13,387 bases of DNA from Zarea fungicola. Its lineage: Eukaryota; Ascomycota; Sordariomycetes; Hypocreales; Cordycipitaceae. Positions within the stretch are counted from its first letter, which is position 1; each line of letters starts with the position of its first letter. The translations under genes were made by a program, and so were the position numbers. The notes below the pieces were generated by a model. It was not told where the DNA came from and made no database searches. It was given only the letters and a program-made list of their open reading frames with translations. Location: positions 1 through 13,387 of the forward strand of contig FWCC01000514.1 in the NCBI GenBank assembly GCA_900169235.1. The letters are read 5' to 3'. Shown here piece by piece: positions 8,693-13,387 of the stretch.

Positions 8693-8953
8693 ATATCGAA
8701 TAGTAATATCTGTATTGCTGCGAAAAACACTAGCTCAAATGAAGCCGTGAATAAGCACAGCCGTGTTCCCAGCAGCCGGAAACCAAAAATGAAGCACTCT
8801 GCTAGGGTATATGTCATGCTATCCAGAACCAGCCATGGCCCGCCCAGTCACCAACCCAGGACCCAATAATAATAAAAGTAATAAGACAATAATGATGACT
8901 ACATCCCAGCATCCCAGAACCTGCAAGCGCAATGCATAGACATGTCTCATAAC

Positions 8954-10254
8954 TCATCGCACGCCGCCCCAACGGCCTTTGCCCGTGGCGGTGCGTCCTA
9001 GAAAGAGGCGGCGCCCAATGTTGCCAAAACACAGGCAGCTGCAAAACAGCACGCTGAGCATCCACACCCCCGTCTCAATGGTCTCGTGGCGCGTAGATAC
9101 CGGCGGTGGCGGCGCAGTGCCAGTCTCGCTGGTGGCATTGGCGGCGTTGGGCTGGCGAAGAATCTGCAGGGAGGGCATGGGCATCATGCCGGGGCTGATG
9201 CCGAGGAGTAGCAAAGATCCGACGAGGCCGACAATGGCGGAGAGGAGGAAGCCGGGCTTGGAGCGGTCAATGAGCCACCAGAGCAGGGGGTTAGCGAGGG
9301 CGAGTGTGGCGGAGATTTGGAGGGTCGATGACCAAGCGAGTTTGCGCTGATTTATTAGTCAAAACGAAAACAAAGAGTATTAAAGAATTGCAGAATGAGG
9401 GGTTGTAAGGGACTTACAATGGCAAAGACGATGCCGACAAAGGCACCAATGGCGCGCATAACCAGGACCCAGTCCATGCCGGTATCGAGGGCTTTGCTGG
9501 GCGTGTTTTCACCGTCTATGACAACGACATCCTCGTCTTCGTCCGAGGCGCCGAATTTGGCCTCCCAGACGCCGTCGAACCAGGGCAAGAGCGAGCCGAG
9601 AACGACGCCGGCGACGCCCCATGCGCCGAGATAGGCCGCGCTGAAGCCAGGCTCAATGAGGGCGGGGGTATCGGCGCCCTTTTCGTGATCGTGCAGACGG
9701 GTGACGAGCGCTCCGTAGCCCAGACCCAGGACGAATAACAAGGCTGTGCGCAGGCCCGTCTGGAGGGTGCTCACGTGCGGCGGTGGAACGCGGGGCATCT
9801 CGGCGCCCTTGTAGGAGGAGCGGCGGCGTGTGAGGTGGGAGCGCTCGCGCATGAGCTCAAAGGTGGGCTCGTCGACGTCGGGCCGGCGGATGGGAGTCTG
9901 GGCGCCCATGCCCCAGGGTGAGTCGTCATTGTCGTTGGGATCGCGGCCACCAAGGGCGGTGCCGGCGGTAGGAGAGTAGATGCCGTAGAGGGTGGAGGTG
10001 GTGAGGTTCATGACGGAGGCGGCGCGGCTTATGGAGGGCGAGGGCTGCTCGGAGGAGCCGCCCTTGTCCCATGCTGCGAGGGCGGCGGTGAGGTGGCTGC
10101 TGAGGCCAGCGGGAGAGGAGGCGGCCCCATTGGGCAGGGTGCTGGAGGATTCTTGGGTCGGGGGGTCGTCGTCTGTGGGCGTGGCGCTCTGGCGGGTGAG
10201 GGTGAATGGGCGTCGGGGGACTGGCCGGACGAGGAGAGGACCGTCGTCCGACAT
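8954..10254 (-). CDS. INSIG-domain ER membrane protein
   Basis: Two coding exons (10254-9418 and 9346-8954), 409 aa, joined across a 71-nt phase-0 intron (GTAAGT donor, CTAAT branch, CAG acceptor). The first 150 residues are a hydrophilic Ser/Pro/Arg-rich cytosolic tail with the MNLTTSTLYGIYSPT motif seen in fungal INSIGs (82-97). Six hydrophobic segments follow: about 165-185, 207-225, 262-279, 285-305, 312-330 and 372-388. The block RKLAWSSTLQISATLALANP, split from its preceding helix by the intron, and the C-terminal CLCFGNIGRRLF block are diagnostic. INSIG proteins sit in the ER membrane; in animals they hold SCAP-SREBP and promote HMG-CoA reductase decay, and the fission yeast homologue controls HMG-CoA reductase by phosphorylation. 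Acidic residues 238-245 lie in a loop between membrane segments. The start is the first ATG after the leader. No damage seen. Confidence 0.95.
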
Positions 10255-10438
10255 GTTGACTTGTACACTGGCGGATATTCAGGTTGGCCGGTAGCTTCGG
10301 GGGGTGTCTCGGGGTGGGCGGGACGTCGGCGCGCCGTTTGTGTGCGACAATGGTGAGGCGATGCTGTGGGACGGTGACGGTTGAGAGGAACGATGTAAAA
10401 GGGAAGCAAGAGGAGGCGACAAATGTACGGTATAGATG

Positions 10439-10506
10439 CTGTAAAGACAAGTCAGTACGACGAGAGGTGCTTGGGGAGCTGAAGCAAGGCGCGTGCGGGC
10501 ACGTAC
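10439..10506 (-). other. likely 5' UTR intron of the INSIG gene
   Basis: On the minus strand a 68-nt stretch opens with CAG|GTACGT, has TACTGACTTG as branch site and ends TTTACAG|. It lies about 185 bp upstream of the INSIG ATG, so it would interrupt the leader only. All three splice signals fit the introns of neighbouring genes closely. Confidence 0.7.
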
Positions 10507-10561
10507 CTGGTAGCCCCAATGTGGTCAACGGTACAACGGGCGGCGGGCAGACGAGCTAGGA

Positions 10562-10692
10562 CGGTTGAAGCTAGGAAAGAGGGTGAAGACGTAGTTATAG
10601 CTTGACGAGTCGAGAAAACAGGTCGAGAAAAAGGTAAGAGAAAAGGCGAGAGACGGTGAGAATAGAGAGCAGCGGAGAGTGAAAAGAGGAAG
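10562..10692 (-). promoter_or_regulatory. pyrimidine-rich core promoter of the INSIG gene
   Basis: The plus strand is almost all purine here, so the strand read by the INSIG gene is CT-rich. CT tracts just before the transcription start are common in highly or constitutively expressed fungal genes. The tract lies just upstream of the leader intron. Confidence 0.5.
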
Positions 10693-10852
10693 CTGCTGAA
10701 GAGGGTAGAGGATGATCAAATGACACGGGTTGACAGGGTACTAGCAGACAACGGGTCTACCCTTAATAACTGGCGAGTTGCGATTCGTTGGAGCAAAAGG
10801 AAGAATTAAAGCGTCAGGCTAATTACCTGCACCGGGTCGCGCGCCGGTGAGG

Positions 10853-10862
10853 GTGGGGTTAC
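10853..10862 (-). promoter_or_regulatory. SRE-like sequence upstream of the INSIG gene
   Basis: Read on the minus strand it is GTAACCCCAC, 8 of 10 bases identical to the classical sterol regulatory element ATCACCCCAC. It lies about 600 bp upstream of the INSIG ATG. A second candidate, ATCACCCAC on the plus strand at 11120-11128, lacks one C. Because INSIG is an SREBP target in animals, the match is suggestive, but short G/C-rich matches arise easily by chance. Confidence 0.25.
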
Positions 10863-11252
10863 GAGGATAGTGCACGATCAAAGTACAAGTACTTCAAGGT
10901 ACAGTACGTGTGTTGACTTGTACCTGCCAGCCTGTCTAAAAGGCAGTCAGAGACTTGGCATGCCACAAAGGACAGTATGCTTCCTTTCTTTTTCCTCTTC
11001 TTTTCTTTTCTTCTTTTTTAATAATTTATTATTCATGTGTGGTAGCTTGTGTTGAGCCGTACCGTAACAACCGGTACTTGCAGGTACTTGCAGTTTCAAG
11101 CTACGTCAACAACCCGCTCATCACCCACCAGACTCAACGGGCTTCAGGGCACACTTTGGTGGTGGTGGGCTAATGACTGCCTGGCGCCACTAATCGGCCC
11201 GCTGAAATCTGCGGGGGAAGCTGGGCGCTGGCAGCACTTTAGACATGTGATG

Positions 11253-11273
11253 CTCAACAAGAGCATTGTTGAG
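11253..11273. repeat. 8-bp perfect hairpin followed by a 12-bp direct repeat
   Basis: CTCAACAA and TTGTTGAG flank the 5-nt loop GAGCA. Directly after it GATGCAAACACT occurs twice in tandem (11273-11284 and 11285-11296). The role is unknown; it lies nearly 370 bp past the stop of the Bcs1-like gene. Confidence 0.65.
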
Positions 11274-11662
11274 ATGCAAACACTGATGCAAACACTGCAC
11301 TGCACGCTGCAATGCAACCAACGACTGCATCGATTCCCCATCTCTATCCTCGATTAAATACAGGAATTCATCGCATTCATCAACCTTTATTCCTGCTACT
11401 CGTCAACACCAACCCCGATCACGGCCCTGGCACTCAGCTGAAATGCACCCGCGCACTACCTTAGTGGGCACTCTATGCAGCTATGCAAGAAAGCAAGCCA
11501 CCCGACGTGACCCACCACTCAAGATGTACTGTAACTCTACACCGGACGAGACTTTATTACAGCATTGGTCGACTTAATTTCACCTAGCTAGATTGAGTAC
11601 AGCTAAAAATCTAGGGGCTTATTCGGCAACAGCGTGTCTGCCAGCCTACCGCGGCCATTCAG

Positions 11663-13363
11663 CTAACCACACCGAGTGAGCTGCTTCGCCACCCACACGT
11701 CTACATCCCTCAATGCGCTCGTCGGGTCATCCTTGTACTTTAGCAGATAGCCTTGGATCGCAGCTGGACTGAAACGGCCGCTCGGCACTTTCTTGGCGAA
11801 GCTCGTCGCCATCCTCACGAGGTCCTCGTTTGACGTTGCATCTACACTCTTCGTCCCGCGTGACACGCTGCTCATCTTTGACTCATCATCTCCATGGGCC
11901 AATGAAACGTCCAAGACACGGTCCTGCATATACATTCGACTAAAAAGCTCCTCAATCTGGCTCGTCGTCGCGAGACCGAAAGCGATCTGGTAGTCGATGC
12001 GGCCTGGTCGGATTAGTGCCTCGTCCAGCTGGTCCGGGTAGTTTGTCGTCATGATTAAAACTCGGCCTTCCTTCGAGGCCACCCCTATTCTCTTCATTAG
12101 ATCTCAATTCAAACCCAATGTAGCTTCAAATATCCCACCGTCAATAACATTCAGCAGGCAAGACAGCGAGATGCTGCTGCCTTGTTGGGGGACTTGCTGT
12201 TTTCTGCCTTGGTGTGCCTGCGTCGACGTAGCTACAGAATGCCTGTCATCGTCATCTTTACTTGCCACGCCAGGTCCCTCTGCATCACCCACACGAGGCG
12301 ATCTGTACATCCCTGCTGTGTCGATATCCTCCAACAGAATAATCGACTTGGCCGGCAGGTGTGAAAATAGCATGGCAACATCATCTTCTCCAAGAGACTG
12401 GTCGAGGAGGGACACTACATGAATGTCCAGACCAAACAGCCCCGCCAGCGCAAAGGTCAGCGACGTCTTGCCCGTCCCGGGTGGCCCGTGGAAGAGGTAC
12501 CCACGCCGGTACGGTATCCCTCGATTTGCATACCACTGTGCGCTCGCCGGATCCAGATAGTCATTCATGTCCTTCAAGAGCCCTACCTTTTCCTCTGGCT
12601 CCAGGGCCACTGTTTCCAGCGGCCTGCTGGGTCGCTGCGCTACAGTCTGCCAGCTGGAACCGGAACTGTACACTCGATGTGATTTGGACGCCGGCCGCCT
12701 GATGATTGTGCTTTGGCTGCGCTCAAGGAAGTAGTCGTTTCGCGCAGTCTGGATCAGGTCCTTGATGGGCTGTGGCGAGCGGCCGAAGCACGCAACTCTC
12801 ATGCTTTCTTGCGGGCGGCTGCGCAGTCGGGTCAGCCCATTTGATTCGCCGTCGCCCAATGTCTCCCTGCGTGACAGCCAGAACATCGTCCCCTCATGGC
12901 GCGTCTGGAAATTTCCATGGGCCGGCGTAAACCGCAAAAGGCTGCTGGCTCTTTGATGGGAAAAGTTGTAGAGACGGAGGCTCCCGCCGTGGACAACAGT
13001 GACTTCCGTCACGGCAGCGGTACTGTGGCCATTGTCGTTATCATTCATTACCACTGAATCGGCAATGAGCCGGTGCGATGCCTTGAGTTGTGACTGCCGG
13101 GCGAGAAAGTGGAGCAGATGCGCATATATCTCGTCGGAGCTGTTGATATGAATCTCGGCCATGAGCTGTGCCGACACGGTATCCCACAGCGCGTACCAGA
13201 CCCTCCTCATCATGCGTATTACAAAGACGGCTACTGTAGCCCCGATGATGATCTTTGTGGTGTCAAAGCCTAGCCTTTGAATGAAGATGTTGTGCAAAAA
13301 CCCATACCCTGGGATCAGGCTGTCGAGCAAAAGGGCAGACGACATATTTGCGAAGCTATCCAT
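11663..13363 (-). CDS. Bcs1-like AAA ATPase
   Basis: Two exons (13363-12139 and 12084-11663), 548 aa, split by a 54-nt phase-1 intron. A single membrane segment (about 37-50, TTKIIIGATVAVFVIR) is followed by Arg residues and a BCS1_N-type region (to about 250). The AAA domain has Walker A GPPGTGKT (293-300), Walker B IILLEDID (341-348), sensor-1 region LIMTTN (418-423) and arginine fingers R434 and R437 in LIRPGRID. Yeast Bcs1 inserts the Rieske protein into complex III from the mitochondrial inner membrane; fungi carry many paralogues of unknown job, and this is more likely one of those. An insert of about 45 residues (349-393), rich in Asp, Ser and Gln, separates Walker B from SLSCLLNVIDG, where yeast Bcs1 has only a short loop. 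The intron has a weak donor (GTGGGA) but restores the exact family sequence across the join; reading through would stop within 11 codons. The start is the first ATG, 24 bp from the window edge. Confidence 0.94.
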
Positions 13364-13387
13364 TGCTGCACAAGGAATGGCTGCACA

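Larger units (their letters stand above)
8289..8953. other. gene-free stretch rich in palindromes
   Basis: This lies between the upstream side of the intact transcription factor and the 3' end of the INSIG gene. No supported gene. It holds several small perfect inverted repeats (8433-8451, 8521-8544, 8599-8612, 8679-8692) and related short words such as ggctcctaat/ggctcctagc. The 8505-8700 part is AT-rich and could be a worn-out small transposon, but I see no terminal repeats or target-site duplication. Confidence 0.5.
10693..11662. other. long gene-free interval between the INSIG and Bcs1-like genes
   Basis: No supported gene. It holds several GTAC-centred words (10880-10925 and 11055-11095), including a perfect 10-bp direct repeat GGTACTTGCA at 11073-11092, a pyrimidine tract at 10980-11018, a hairpin at 11253-11273 and a 12-bp direct repeat at 11273-11296. 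The right part should contain the 3' UTR of the Bcs1-like gene. Confidence 0.6.

Noticed and set aside
8635..8817. 60-codon minus-strand frame with ATG and a hydrophobic sequence
   Set aside because: No family resemblance, it contains the 14-bp palindrome, and it lies just past the INSIG gene where a 3' UTR is expected; length is within chance.
9926..10528. 200-codon minus-strand frame overlapping the INSIG N-terminus
   Set aside because: Pro/Arg/His-rich shadow of the INSIG coding strand in another frame; it runs through the leader and the UTR intron.
11049..11357. 102-codon plus-strand frame in the INSIG/Bcs1-like interval
   Set aside because: It contains the direct repeats and hairpin, has no recognisable motif, and its composition mirrors the surrounding noncoding DNA.

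Overview
The window reads as genomic DNA of a filamentous ascomycete (Pezizomycotina; a Sordariomycete, perhaps Hypocreales, is my guess). The reasons are genes split by short introns (47-78 nt) with GT..AG ends and CTAAC/CTGAC-type branch sites, fungal-only protein families (HET, Zn2Cys6 transcription factors, KP4-like killer toxin), a fungal-type INSIG protein and a Bcs1-type AAA ATPase. I found no tRNA, rRNA, CRISPR array or intact transposon.

Layout, left to right. 1-460: gene-free, with a TATA-like stretch and a hairpin. 461-850 (+): small single-exon gene with a KP4 killer-toxin domain. 851-1346: gene-free, holding a 4 x 17 bp tandem repeat that carries a GATA motif in every unit. 1347-2325 (-): HET-domain pseudogene broken by a stop codon and by an 11/12 bp tandem duplication that shifts the frame. 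2414-2788 (-): unrecognised broken reading frame. 3051-5420 (+): five-exon Zn2Cys6 transcription-factor gene whose regulatory domain is open but whose DNA-binding domain is damaged (in-frame TGA, first zinc-binding Cys changed to Phe). 5665-8142 (-): intact five-exon Zn2Cys6 factor of 731 aa. 8170-8288: 7 x 17 bp tandem repeat starting 27 bp upstream of that factor's ATG. 8289-8953: gene-free, rich in small palindromes. 8954-10254 (-): INSIG-domain protein of 409 aa, with a likely 5' UTR intron. 10255-11662: long promoter/intergenic stretch. 11663-13363 (-): Bcs1-like AAA ATPase of 548 aa, two exons.

How it fits together. The left half (to about 8.8 kb) looks like an accessory, fast-changing region: a toxin-like gene, a dead HET gene, a decayed regulator, tandem repeats and palindromes. 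The right half holds INSIG (sterol/ER regulation) and a Bcs1-like ATPase, both intact and with ordinary introns. The most interesting structure is the tail-to-tail pair of transcription-factor genes. All four introns lie at corresponding places with the same phase, and the fourth exons can both be 336 nt. I infer an old inverted duplication in which one copy kept its DNA-binding domain and the other lost it. No pathway links the genes in a way the sequence proves.
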